Origin: Streptomyces sp. WM6386
GTDB taxonomy: Bacteria; Actinomycetota; Actinomycetes; Streptomycetales; Streptomycetaceae
Length of the DNA: 64,000 nucleotides
Reading direction: 5' to 3'
Assembly: GCF_000972385.1 (NCBI RefSeq)
Contig: NZ_JXTE01000053.1
Coordinates: forward strand, 1-64,000
Positions 36,064 through 45,721 of the stretch are shown in pieces; within the stretch, counting starts at the first letter, position 1; each line of letters begins with the position of its first letter. A model generated the notes under the pieces. It did no database searches, was not told where the DNA came from, and worked only from the letters and a program-made list of their open reading frames with translations. Made by a program: the position numbers and the translations under genes.

Positions 36064-36847
36064 CGGCCTGGTCCAGCGCCGACTGCAGGGACTGCTTGTA
36101 GCCGTCGCTCGTGTAGGTCGCGCCCGACACCGCGTCGATGTCGGCGTTCCCCGCCGCCACCGCCGCCTTGTTGAGCTTCGGGATGGCGTTGCCGGTGATC
36201 TGGTCGCTCTGGCCGCCCTTGGGCTGCTGGACCGCCTCGGCCTTGGTGATCTTGCCGTTGGTGACGGTGACCCGGACCTGGACGGGACCGTACTGGGTCT
36301 GGGAGACGGTGCCGGTGACGACCTTGGGGGCCGCCGCCTCGGCGTTGCCCGCGCTCTGCGAGGGGGCCGGCGAGGACGCTCCCGACGACGCCGCCGCATT
36401 GCCCTTGTCGATGGCCGACTGGAGCGACTTCTTGTAGCCCTCGCTGGTGTAGGTCGCCCCGGACACGGTGTCGATCTGCGCACTCTGCTTGGCGAGCGTC
36501 GCCGCGTTGAGCTTCGGCACCGCGTTGCCGGTGATCTGGTCGCTCTGGCCGCCCTTGGGCTGCTGGACCGTCTCGGCCTTGGTGATCTTGTTGTTGACGA
36601 AGGTGATACGGACCTGGACGGCCCCGTACTGGGTGTCCACGGCGTCCCCGGTGGCGGTGCCGGTGGCCGCCTGGGCGCCGCCCTGCGCGGACTCCCGGGC
36701 CGCCGCGCTCTGCTGCGGGGCCGCGTCGCCGGCCGCGGACGCGTCGGTTGCGCTGGTCCCCGGCTTCAGGGACAGCAGCACCACGATCCCGGAGACGGTG
36801 GCGACGCCGGCCAGGACGACACGCCGAAGGGGGTGACTCTTCCTCAT
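36056..36847 (-). CDS. Extracytoplasmic protein with two tandem FMN_bind domains
   Basis: The 263-residue product has a signal-anchor at about residues 8-28, a disordered Ala/Ser/Gln linker, then two homologous FMN_bind domains (about 70-148 and 185-262) joined by a second Ser/Ala/Pro linker. Each domain contains VQQPKGGQSDQITGNA and ends in a flavinylation motif, DTVSGATYTS and DAVSGATYTS, in which the Thr of SGAT would carry phosphoester-linked FMN. The domains are so alike that recent duplication is likely. It sits between the FNR gene and apbE, so it is the presumed flavinylated electron carrier. Confidence 0.92.
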   Translation of the reverse strand: MRKSHPLRRVVLAGVATVSGIVVLLSLKPGTSATDASAAGDAAPQQSAAARESAQGGAQAATGTATGDAVDTQYGAVQVRITFVNNKITKAETVQQPKGGQSDQITGNAVPKLNAATLAKQSAQIDTVSGATYTSEGYKKSLQSAIDKGNAAASSGASSPAPSQSAGNAEAAAPKVVTGTVSQTQYGPVQVRVTVTNGKITKAEAVQQPKGGQSDQITGNAIPKLNKAAVAAGNADIDAVSGATYTSDGYKQSLQSALDQAGG

Positions 36848-36886
36848 CGCTTCAACAGCTCCTGAAGTCCTTGAAGTTCCCGTCGC

Positions 36887-38269
36887 TCACATCTCGAACG
36901 ACTCGTGATGGATGCGGCGGGCGGGTACACCCGCGCCGCGCAGTGCCTCGTACACGCCCTGTGCGAAGCCGGGCGGCCCGCACATGAAGACGTCGTGCTC
37001 GTCGATGTCCGGCAGCTTCTGCTGCAGCCGCTCCGCCGAGATGTCGGGCCGCTCGCCGTCCGGACTGTTGACCGCGTACATCAGCCGGGCGCCCCGCTCG
37101 TCGGCGATGGCGGCCAGCTCGTCCCACAGCGCCAGATCCTGGGTGCTGTTGGCCCGGTAGAGCAGGGTGATGTCGCCCGACGCCCCGGGCAGCGTCTCGA
37201 ACAGCGCCCGCATCGGCGTGATGCCGACCCCGCCCGCGACCAGCAGCACCTTGCCGCGGCTGCGGCGCTGGGCGGTGAGGGCGCCGTACGGGCCCTCGGC
37301 CCACACCTTGGTGCCGGGCGTCAGCTCGCGCAGCCGCTCGGTGTGGTCGCCGATCGCCTTGACCGTGATCCGCAGCATGTCGGGGCGGGGGGCCGCCGAC
37401 AGCGAGTACGGGTGCGAGCTGAACCGCATGCCCGGCGCCTTGAACCGCCAGCGGAAGAACTGCCCCGCCTGCGCGCCCATCCGGTGCAGCTTCTTGCCGC
37501 CGATGAGCACCGAGACGATGCCCGGCGTCTCCTCGATGACCGCCTCGACATACATCCGGTGCCGCATGTTGAGACGGATCGGGGTGAGGATCCGGTACCA
37601 GACCACCAGCGCGGTGACCACGCCGTACAGCCCGTACCAGAAGGTCTTCGCGGCAGGCTCCACGGCGAACTCGTTGCCGGTGCTGATCTGGTGCCAGAAC
37701 GTCAGGTAGACGACCGCGTAGGTCAGCAGGTGGATGTGGTACCAGGTGTCGTACCCGACGATTCGGCGGATCCCGCCGATCGAGAGGAACGCGATGACGA
37801 ACAGCAGCAGGGTGCCGATGCCCGCCTTGCCCATGTCGGGCAGGGTGTTGACCGAGTCGATCGTCTGCTGGACCACGTCGCCGAGCGACTTGCCTGCCTG
37901 GAGCGCGTACGCCCACATGGTGAGGAAGACATGTGCGGAGACCAGGAAGATCGTGTAACGGCCGCTCATGGCGTGCCAGCGCGCCACCCGGTCCGAGCCC
38001 ACCCGCCGTTCCAGCGCGGGAACCCGGGCCATCTGGAGCACCACGAGCGCCATGAGATAGCCGGCGAGCAGACCCGTGATCCGGCCCGCGGCGAGGATCT
38101 TGGCGGTGTTGTCCGCGAGGGACGGGGTGTTGTCCCACCACAGCCACAGCACCGCGGCCGCGCCCGCCCATAGGGCGATCACCAGCGGGACGGCCGGGGA
38201 GCGGCGCGGGCGGATGCGGCGCATCGTCTGGCGGCGGGCGGCGCGGCCGCCTGCGAGCGTGGTGGTCAC
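36887..38269 (-). CDS. Ferric-reductase-like transmembrane flavocytochrome with FNR domain
   Basis: The 460-residue protein has six or so helices in its N-terminal half, including the ferric-reductase-like segments GRYTIFLVSAHVFLTMWAY and TWYHIHLLTYAVVYLTFWHQ that hold candidate haem-ligand histidines. The cytoplasmic C-terminal half has an FAD domain (FSSHPYSLSAAP) and an NAD(P)H domain (LLVAGGVGITPMRALFE; DVFMCGPPGFAQGV). It should move electrons from cytoplasmic NAD(P)H across the membrane. Two genes downstream encode an FMN_bind carrier and the flavin transferase that loads it, so this is the input end of the chain. Confidence 0.92.
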   Translation of the reverse strand: MTTTLAGGRAARRQTMRRIRPRRSPAVPLVIALWAGAAAVLWLWWDNTPSLADNTAKILAAGRITGLLAGYLMALVVLQMARVPALERRVGSDRVARWHAMSGRYTIFLVSAHVFLTMWAYALQAGKSLGDVVQQTIDSVNTLPDMGKAGIGTLLLFVIAFLSIGGIRRIVGYDTWYHIHLLTYAVVYLTFWHQISTGNEFAVEPAAKTFWYGLYGVVTALVVWYRILTPIRLNMRHRMYVEAVIEETPGIVSVLIGGKKLHRMGAQAGQFFRWRFKAPGMRFSSHPYSLSAAPRPDMLRITVKAIGDHTERLRELTPGTKVWAEGPYGALTAQRRSRGKVLLVAGGVGITPMRALFETLPGASGDITLLYRANSTQDLALWDELAAIADERGARLMYAVNSPDGERPDISAERLQQKLPDIDEHDVFMCGPPGFAQGVYEALRGAGVPARRIHHESFEM

Positions 38270-38394
38270 GGTTCCTCCGGGAGCGGGGCAAGGGGGTTGG
38301 CGTGGTCCCTTGGCCCAGAGGTACGTGCCGCGACGCCCGTGTGTTCAGAGCCCGGTCGAGTTCGAGGCGGACTCGAGTGACTGGTGGTAACCCC

Positions 38395-39096
38395 TCAGTA
38401 CCGGGTGATCGCCGTGCGCCCGCTCGTCGTGCCGATCGCGATGTGCGGATCGTCGTCCGGGTCGGCCCACCGCAGGATCCGCCGCATGGCGTCCGCGGGC
38501 ACCGACACACAACCCGCCGTCGCCCCGCTGCCGTTGACATGGAGGAAGATCCCGGCGCCCCGGCCGCGCACGGGCGCGGTGTAGTTGAAGCCGATGACCA
38601 TGGCGTAGGCGTACTGCTTCTCGTACGAGATCAGATGCTCGGACTCGGCGGCCCGGCAGTCCCTCGCACGGGGCTCGCTCCAACGGTTGTAGGAGCGGGA
38701 GCCGTTGTCCTGGCACCACCAGGACTTCTCGCGCACGGGACGGTACTTGTACGACGTCCCGCCCGGCGCCCCTTTGATGCCGAACGCGTACGGCAGGTGG
38801 TAGAGCCCCGTCGGTGTCGTGCTGGTGTCCTGCTTGCGCGAGGCTCCCTCGACGAGTCCGTTCGCCCCGAACCGGGCCTTGGCCGAACCGGCCCGCACCC
38901 ACTGCCCGTTGCGCAGGTCCCACCAGGTGAGCGTGCCGGTGGTCGAGCCGGTCCTCGCGGCGACCGCGGTGATCAACTGCGGGCCGCCCCCGGTGTCGGC
39001 CATACGGGCGGGCAGGGGCTGCCCGCCGCCGGGCACGGCACCGAGTACGAGAAGGGACGCGGTCACGAGAGCCGTGGCGACGGCGGGGGAGCCCAT
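38395..39096 (-). CDS. Secreted L,D-transpeptidase-like (YkuD fold) protein
   Basis: The 233-residue product has an N-terminal signal sequence (residues about 1-28) and the YkuD-type catalytic signature IFLHVNGSGATAGCVSVP, with His and the nucleophilic Cys present. The sequence resembles the ErfK/YbiS/YhnG family often found singly in Streptomyces. Such enzymes form 3-3 peptidoglycan crosslinks or attach proteins to the wall. It begins three bases after the PNPOx gene ends and is probably co-transcribed with it. Confidence 0.88.
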   Translation of the reverse strand: MGSPAVATALVTASLLVLGAVPGGGQPLPARMADTGGGPQLITAVAARTGSTTGTLTWWDLRNGQWVRAGSAKARFGANGLVEGASRKQDTSTTPTGLYHLPYAFGIKGAPGGTSYKYRPVREKSWWCQDNGSRSYNRWSEPRARDCRAAESEHLISYEKQYAYAMVIGFNYTAPVRGRGAGIFLHVNGSGATAGCVSVPADAMRRILRWADPDDDPHIAIGTTSGRTAITRY

Positions 39097-39099
39097 GGC

Positions 39100-39684
39100 T
39101 CAGACCGTAGAGGGCGGCAGCGGCAGTGGCAGCCCGGGTAGGCCATCCAGGCTCGTGGCGATCTGCCTCTTGGCGAAGTAGGCGCTGAGCGACTCGTCGT
39201 CCTCGCGCGCGAAGCGCCTGGCGTGCAGATCGCGGTCCTCGTCGTACGTCATGAAGGGCACCGCGTAGCCGCAGGAGTCGCGGATCGTCTCGGCCGTCAC
39301 GACGATGATCGCCCGCAGTCCGTGCAGACCCGGGTCGATGTCCGGGAAGTGGCCGAGGAGTTCCTTGAAGCGCGGGTCGTCCCGCAGGACCGCCTCGCCG
39401 CGGCCGTGCACCCGGACGATGTTGGGCGGGCCCTGGAACGCGCACCACATCAGGGTGATCCGGCCGTTCTCCCGCAGATGCGCGACCGTCTCGGCGTTGG
39501 AGCCCGCGAAGTCCAGGTAGGCGAAGGTGAGTTCGTCCAGAACCGCGAAAGAGCCCTTGAGGCCCTTGGGGGAGAGGTTGACCGTGCCGTCGCCGGAGAG
39601 CGGGGCGGTCGCGGTGAAGAAAATGGGCTGCGCCTCGATGAAGGTGCGCAGCCTGCCGTCTATGCGTTCGTAGGTCTTTCCCAT
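39100..39684 (-). CDS. Pyridoxamine 5'-phosphate oxidase-family flavin/F420 protein
   Basis: The 194-residue split-barrel protein has the PNPOx-like pattern IFFTATAPLSGDGTVNLSPKG, TFAYLDFAGSNAETVAHLRENGRITLMWCAFQGPPNIVRVHGRGEAV. Actinobacterial members bind FMN, F420 or haem and are generally uncharacterised; the sequence does not choose between these. ATG 39684 is followed by the conserved GKTYERIDGRL. Probably the first gene of a two-gene unit with the L,D-transpeptidase. Confidence 0.87.
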   Translation of the reverse strand: MGKTYERIDGRLRTFIEAQPIFFTATAPLSGDGTVNLSPKGLKGSFAVLDELTFAYLDFAGSNAETVAHLRENGRITLMWCAFQGPPNIVRVHGRGEAVLRDDPRFKELLGHFPDIDPGLHGLRAIIVVTAETIRDSCGYAVPFMTYDEDRDLHARRFAREDDESLSAYFAKRQIATSLDGLPGLPLPLPPSTV

Positions 39685-39807
39685 GTCTAACGATTATGGG
39701 GGCAACCCTTTCGCCTGTCTAAGGAATTCTGGGATCCATTCGGCAGGCGTCGCCGTGGCCGCCCCGGCCGGCGCTGGAGTCGGGGCGGCCACAGCACACC
39801 TGTCACG

Positions 39808-40692
39808 TCACTGGGTGAGCGTGCAGGTGGCGAGGGAGTCCAAGCCCTGCGGCTTCTCGGCGGTGCGGCCGATGGAGATGGCGATACGGTCGATGGTCGA
39901 CTTCCGCTTGTCGGCCAGCGGGCCGAGGATGGCGTTCTGGACGAAGTTCGGTCCGCCCTGGCCGACCGTGTCGACGATCCGCTTGTTCGCCTCGGCGATC
40001 TGGGTGTTCAGCAGCGCCAGGTTGCGGTCCACCTCGGCCTGCGCGGTGGCCGGGATCGCGGGCAGCTGCGAGGCCACGTCCGGGCAGGTGATGGCTCCCG
40101 CGGCGGCGGCCCCGCCCGCGTCCTCCGCGTTGCCGGTGTCCTCGGCGCCTGCCGCCTCCGAGGCGGTCTCGCTCGGCGTGGCCTCCGCCTCCTCGCCCGC
40201 CCCGGCCTCCTCGCCCGCTCCCGCCTCTTCCTCGGCGACACCGCCCGCGTTGAGAGCGCAGGGCGCGAGCGCCTCCAGGCCCGCCGGGCGGTCGGCGGTG
40301 CGCCCGATGGCGGTGGCGATGCGGTTGACCACGGCGATCCGCTTGTCCTCCAGCGGGCCGAGGATGGCGTTCTGGACGAAGTTGGCTCCGCCCTGGCCCA
40401 CGGTGTCGACGAGTCGCTGGTTGGCCTCGTCGATCTGGGTCTGCAGGAGGGTGATGTTGCGGTCGACCTCGGCCTGCGCGGTCGCCGGGATCGCGGGGAG
40501 CTGGGAGGCGACGTCCGGGCAGCTGATGGTGCCGGGGTCGGCGAGGGTCTGGGCGTTGGTCGTGCCGTTGCTCTTGGAGGTCTCTCCGGCGAGGGCGGAA
40601 CCGGCGATCACCGCACCGGTCAGCACGAGGGCGGTGGCCCCGCCGATCAACGCGACGCGGCGCTTGTTGTACTTCGGAAGAGCCCTGGACAT
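39808..40692 (-). CDS. Secreted protein with a duplicated Cys-pair helical domain
   Basis: The 294-residue product has an N-terminal signal/anchor (residues about 12-35). Two copies of a roughly 90-residue domain follow, at about 57-147 and 202-293, each beginning (S/T)CPDVASQLPAIPATAQAEVDRN and ending with a second Cys near its end (APCALN, ATCTLTQ), with QGGxNFVQNAILGPLxDKR between. A Glu/Ala-rich acidic linker, including a GEEAGAGEEA stretch, joins them. The Cys pairs could form a disulphide per domain. No known family is recognised; it looks specific to Streptomyces. Monocistronic, opposite argH. Confidence 0.82.
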   Translation of the reverse strand: MSRALPKYNKRRVALIGGATALVLTGAVIAGSALAGETSKSNGTTNAQTLADPGTISCPDVASQLPAIPATAQAEVDRNITLLQTQIDEANQRLVDTVGQGGANFVQNAILGPLEDKRIAVVNRIATAIGRTADRPAGLEALAPCALNAGGVAEEEAGAGEEAGAGEEAEATPSETASEAAGAEDTGNAEDAGGAAAAGAITCPDVASQLPAIPATAQAEVDRNLALLNTQIAEANKRIVDTVGQGGPNFVQNAILGPLADKRKSTIDRIAISIGRTAEKPQGLDSLATCTLTQ

Positions 40693-40771
40693 GCTGATGC
40701 CTCACAAGGGTCGAGGGGTGTCGTCGTCTCTGGGTTGTACAAACGCGGCGCCTGCGTTCGGCGGGAAGTAC

Positions 40772-40787
40772 GGGTAAGCGGTTACCC
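40772..40787. promoter_or_regulatory. Palindrome between the duplicated-domain gene and argH
   Basis: GGGTAA, GCGG, TTACCC: a perfect 6-4-6 inverted repeat about 80 bases upstream of the leftward gene and 43 bases before the argH -35. It could serve the leftward promoter. Confidence 0.45.
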
Positions 40788-40829
40788 ATGTTCAAAGGAT
40801 CTGCAAATTCGCGGCCGAACCTGCCGCGA

Positions 40830-42348
<1,519 letters not shown>

Positions 42349-42364
42349 CGCTCGGGTGTGATCG

Positions 42365-42437
42365 CCCCTGTGGACCGCAGGTCCTTCAGGGGCGCGGGGA
42401 ACTGCGCGACAAGCCACAACGAGTCCGCAGCCGCCAA
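42365..42437 (+). repeat. argH terminator hairpin and dispersed repeat E
   Basis: CCCCTG and GGACC (42365-42376) pair with GGTCC and CAGGGG (42380-42392) around a GCA loop. The right arm continues into CAGGGGCGCGGGGAACTGCG and CGACAAGCCACAACGAG, the core of the dispersed repeat. The family member thus supplies half of the terminator. Confidence 0.75.
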
Positions 42438-42533
42438 AGCACCGCACCGACCGAGTTCTTGGGCGAATCCAAAGGTCATCGCGGGTTACGTTGGCCGCAG
42501 ACCGTCACCGGACCCGACCGAACGGAGCCCGCG

Positions 42534-43505
42534 ATGCCCTTCGCCCGCCTGGCGACAGCGACAACCCCCACCTGCCACATCGGACTCGGGCTCGCGGCCG
42601 TCGGTCGCCCCGGCTACATCAACCTCGGCCGCGACGAAGACCTCGGAGAGAACCGCAGCGTCGAAGCCCTGCGCACCCGCACCCACGAACTCCTCGACGC
42701 CGCCTACTTTCAGGGCGTCCGCTACTTCGACGCCGCCCGCTCCTACGGCCGGTCCGAGGAGTTCCTCGCCGACTGGCTCAACGCACGCCCCGACATCGAC
42801 GACATCGTCGTAGGCAGCAAGTGGGGCTACACCTACACCGCCGCCTGGACCACCGACGCCGAGAAGCACGAGGTCAAGGACCACAGCGTCCAGACCTACG
42901 TCCGTCAGCGCGGCGAAACCGCCGAACGCCTCGGCGACCGCCTGGACCTCTACCAGATCCACTCGGTGACCCCGGACAGCCCGGCCCTCACCGACAAGGA
43001 ACTCCACGCGAAGCTGGCCGAGGCGGCCGCCGCGGGCGTGAGCATCGGCTTCTCCACCAGCGGCCCCGCACAGGCCGACGCCATCCGCGCCGCCCTCGCC
43101 GTGACGGTCGACGGCGAACCCCTCTTCCGCACGGTCCAGTCCACCTACAACGCCCTGGAGACCTCGGCCGCCCCCGCCCTCGCCGAGGCCCACGACGCCG
43201 GACTGACCGTGATCGTCAAGGAGGGCATGGCCAACGGCAGGCTCGCGGACCCGTACGCACCGGACGCCCTGAAGGCGGTGGCCGCGGAGACGGGCCTCGG
43301 CTGCGACGCGGTCGCCCTCGCCCTGATCCTGTGCCGGCCCTGGGCCGGCGTCGTCCTGTCCGGCGCCGCCACCAGCAGCCAGCTCGCCTCCAACCTGCAT
43401 GCCGCGGTCGTCGACCTCGACGAGGCCCAGCTGGCCCGCCTCGCCGAGCTCGTGGAGGAGCCGCAGGCGTACTGGGCGCGGCGCGGGCAGTTGCCCTGGC
43501 ACTGA
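42534..43505 (+). CDS. Aldo/keto reductase
   Basis: The 323-residue (alpha/beta)8 barrel oxidoreductase has GVRYFDAARSYGRSEEFLADWL, in which Asp and Tyr of the AKR catalytic tetrad occur, VVGSKWGYTY with the Lys, and DLYQIHSVTPD with the His. The C-terminal cofactor region (LSGAATSSQLASNL) fits NADP(H) binding. Substrate unknown. ATG 42534 follows CGGAG. It lies upstream of the TetR gene in the same direction, with a long operator between them. Confidence 0.9.
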   Translation: MPFARLATATTPTCHIGLGLAAVGRPGYINLGRDEDLGENRSVEALRTRTHELLDAAYFQGVRYFDAARSYGRSEEFLADWLNARPDIDDIVVGSKWGYTYTAAWTTDAEKHEVKDHSVQTYVRQRGETAERLGDRLDLYQIHSVTPDSPALTDKELHAKLAEAAAAGVSIGFSTSGPAQADAIRAALAVTVDGEPLFRTVQSTYNALETSAAPALAEAHDAGLTVIVKEGMANGRLADPYAPDALKAVAAETGLGCDAVALALILCRPWAGVVLSGAATSSQLASNLHAAVVDLDEAQLARLAELVEEPQAYWARRGQLPWH

Positions 43506-43530
43506 CAGAGACACGCTCGACGGAGCTCAT

Positions 43531-43586
43531 GAGACATCCATGCCCATAATGAGACGCTGATGTCTCACATGGGTTATGGTTGTCTC
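43531..43586. promoter_or_regulatory. Four-box symmetrical operator upstream of the tetR-MFS pair
   Basis: GAGAC at 43531-43535 and 43551-43555 and GTCTC at 43562-43566 and 43582-43586 are arranged with exact two-fold symmetry about 43558.5. Flanks also match (CATGAGAC at the left edge, GTCTCATG at the right), with CCAT/ATGG at mirrored sites. The last box overlaps the TetR start codon region (ATG 43587). Confidence 0.75.
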
Positions 43587-44135
43587 ATGGCTGTCGATCG
43601 TGACCACGTGCTGCGCAGTGCCGCGGCCCTGCTGACCCGCAAATCCACCGCGACCATGGACGAGGTCGCGAAGGCCGCCGGGATCAGCCGCGCCACCCTG
43701 CACCGCCAGTTCGCCGGGCGCGACGCGCTCGTACGGGCCCTGGAGGCGCTCGGCATCGCCGAATGCGAGGCCGCCCTGGACGCGGCCCGCCCGGACGAGG
43801 GCCCCGCCGGCGACGCCGTACGGCGACTGGTGCGCGAGATCGAACCGGCCGCCGCCCTCCTCGCCTTCCTCTACAGCGAGAACCAGCTGTTCGAGGGTGA
43901 GCAGAACGCGGGCTGGACCCGCATCGACGAGCGCATCGCGGCCCTGTTCAAGCGCGGCCAGGCGGGCGGCGAGTTCCGCATCGACCTCACGCCGACCTGG
44001 CTCACCGAGGCGCTGTACGGCCTGCTGGCCTCCGGCGCCTGGGCGGTGTCGGAGGGCCGGGTGGCCGCCAAGGACTTCCACCACATGATCGTCGAGCTGT
44101 TGCTCGGCGGAGCACTACGGAGAGAGGAATCATGA
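43587..44135 (+). CDS. TetR family repressor
   Basis: The 182-residue regulator has an N-terminal HTH (residues about 8-52, TMDEVAKAAGISRATLHRQFAGRDAL) and a helical ligand domain. ATG 43587 (MAVDRDHVLRS) is chosen over 43560 because the upstream segment lies within the operator. The stop overlaps the MFS start (ATGA), so repressor and pump are co-translated. The operator in front should mediate autorepression, released by the efflux substrate. Confidence 0.9.
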   Translation: MAVDRDHVLRSAAALLTRKSTATMDEVAKAAGISRATLHRQFAGRDALVRALEALGIAECEAALDAARPDEGPAGDAVRRLVREIEPAAALLAFLYSENQLFEGEQNAGWTRIDERIAALFKRGQAGGEFRIDLTPTWLTEALYGLLASGAWAVSEGRVAAKDFHHMIVELLLGGALRREES

Positions 44136-45658
44136 CCAGCACCCTGCAGCCGGCGTCGACGACCGAGGCGGTGACCAAGCGCCCGGGACGTTGGCTCGCG
44201 CTGTCCGTCCTCGTGCTCGCCGTGCTGCTGGTGGCCGTCGACGCGACCGTCCTCGGTCTCGCGACCCCCTACATCAGTGCGGACCTGGAGCCGTCCGGCA
44301 CCCAGCTCCTCTGGATCGGCGACGTCTACTCCTTCGTCATCGCCGGTCTGCTCGTCTCGATGGGCAGCCTCGGCGACCGTATAGGCCGCAAGAAGATCCT
44401 CCTCGTCGGCGCCACGGCGTTCGGTGCGATATCGGTCCTCAACGCCTACGCCACGACACCGGAGTTGATGATCCTCGCCCGCGCCCTGCTGGGCGTGGCG
44501 GGCGCGACGCTGATGCCGGCGACCCTCGCCCTGATCCGCAACCTCTTCCACGACCCGCGCGAACGCAGCCTCGCCGTGGGCATCTGGGGCGCGACCGCCT
44601 CCGCCGGTACGGCAATCGGCCCGATCGCCGGCGGCTTCCTGCTCGAACACTTCTGGTGGGGCTCGGTCTTCCTGATCAACCTGCCCGTGATGGCGGTCCT
44701 GGTCGTCGTCGGCATCAAACTGCTGCCGGAGTCGAAGAACCCGAACCCGGGCCCGTGGGACATGCTCAGCGTGGCCCTGTCCCTGGTCGGCATGATCGCC
44801 CTGGTCTACGCCGTCAAGGAGGCCGCCACCCACGGCTTCAGCGGTGAGGTCGCCGCCGTCGCCCTGCTGGGCACGGGTGCGCTGATCTGGTTCGTCCGCC
44901 GCCAGCTGACCCTGCCGACCCCGCTGCTGGACATGCGCCTGTTCCGCAACCGAGGCTTCAGCGCGGCCGTCCTGTCCGACCTGCTGACCATCCTCGGCCT
45001 GTCGGGTCTGGTGTTCTTCCTTTCGCAGTACCTGCAACTCGTGCAGGGCAGGCGCCCGTTGGAGGCCGGCCTGGCCGAACTGCCCGCGGCGATCGGCGCC
45101 GTGGCGGCAGGCCTGCTCGCCGGCCGCGCGGCCCGCCGCTTCTCGGTCCGCTCCGTGGTCGCGGGCGGCCTGGCGGCGGTCGGCCTGGCACTGGCCTCCC
45201 TGACGGTGATCGACCAGTCGACGGGCTACCCGCTGCTGGGCGCGGCCCTGCTGGTCGTCGGCATCGGCGCGGGCTTCTCGTTCACGGTCACGGCGGACGT
45301 GATCCTGTCGGGCGTGCCGAAGGAACAGGCGGGCTCGGCGTCGGCGGTCTCGGAGACGGCCTACGAACTGGGCGCGGCCCTGGGCATCGCCGTCCTGGGC
45401 TCCATCGTGACGGGCGTGTACCGCGACTTCACGGGCCCGGTGGGCACACCGCAGGGGGCGCACGAGTCGCTGAGCGGCGCGGTGGAGGCGGCGGCAGGGA
45501 TGCCGGCGCAGCAGTCGGCGGCACTCCTGGACTCGGCGAGGCAGGCATTCGTGGACGGCCTGTCGCTGGCGGCGGGTGTGGGCGCGGTGGTGCTCCTGGC
45601 AACGGCGGTGGGGGCGTGGTTCCTGCTGAAGGAACAGCGCCTGGAGAACGCCGGTTAG
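44132..45658 (+). CDS. DHA2-type MFS drug efflux transporter (14 TM)
   Basis: The 508-residue transporter has about fourteen helices and the QacA/EmrB features: motif D1 (LVAVDATVLGLATPYIS), motif A (GSLGDRIGRKKILLVG), motif B (LMILARALLGVAGATLMPATLALI) and motif C (SAGTAIGPIAGGFLLEHFWW). It would export cationic or lipophilic drugs using proton motive force. It is coupled to the TetR gene. A dispersed repeat lies just downstream. Confidence 0.93.
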   Translation: MTSTLQPASTTEAVTKRPGRWLALSVLVLAVLLVAVDATVLGLATPYISADLEPSGTQLLWIGDVYSFVIAGLLVSMGSLGDRIGRKKILLVGATAFGAISVLNAYATTPELMILARALLGVAGATLMPATLALIRNLFHDPRERSLAVGIWGATASAGTAIGPIAGGFLLEHFWWGSVFLINLPVMAVLVVVGIKLLPESKNPNPGPWDMLSVALSLVGMIALVYAVKEAATHGFSGEVAAVALLGTGALIWFVRRQLTLPTPLLDMRLFRNRGFSAAVLSDLLTILGLSGLVFFLSQYLQLVQGRRPLEAGLAELPAAIGAVAAGLLAGRAARRFSVRSVVAGGLAAVGLALASLTVIDQSTGYPLLGAALLVVGIGAGFSFTVTADVILSGVPKEQAGSASAVSETAYELGAALGIAVLGSIVTGVYRDFTGPVGTPQGAHESLSGAVEAAAGMPAQQSAALLDSARQAFVDGLSLAAGVGAVVLLATAVGAWFLLKEQRLENAG

Positions 45659-45667
45659 GAGACGCAC

Positions 45668-45715
45668 CTCAGGGGCGCGGGGGACTGGGCAACCAGCCCC
45701 CGCCGCCCCGCGGCC
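45668..45715 (+). repeat. Dispersed hairpin repeat F between the MFS and plsC genes
   Basis: CAGGGGCGCGGGGGACTGGG followed by CAACCAGCC is a diverged copy of the repeat core found near 13,740, 35,230 and 42,390. It lies between convergent genes. Confidence 0.6.
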
Positions 45716-45721
45716 GAAGTG

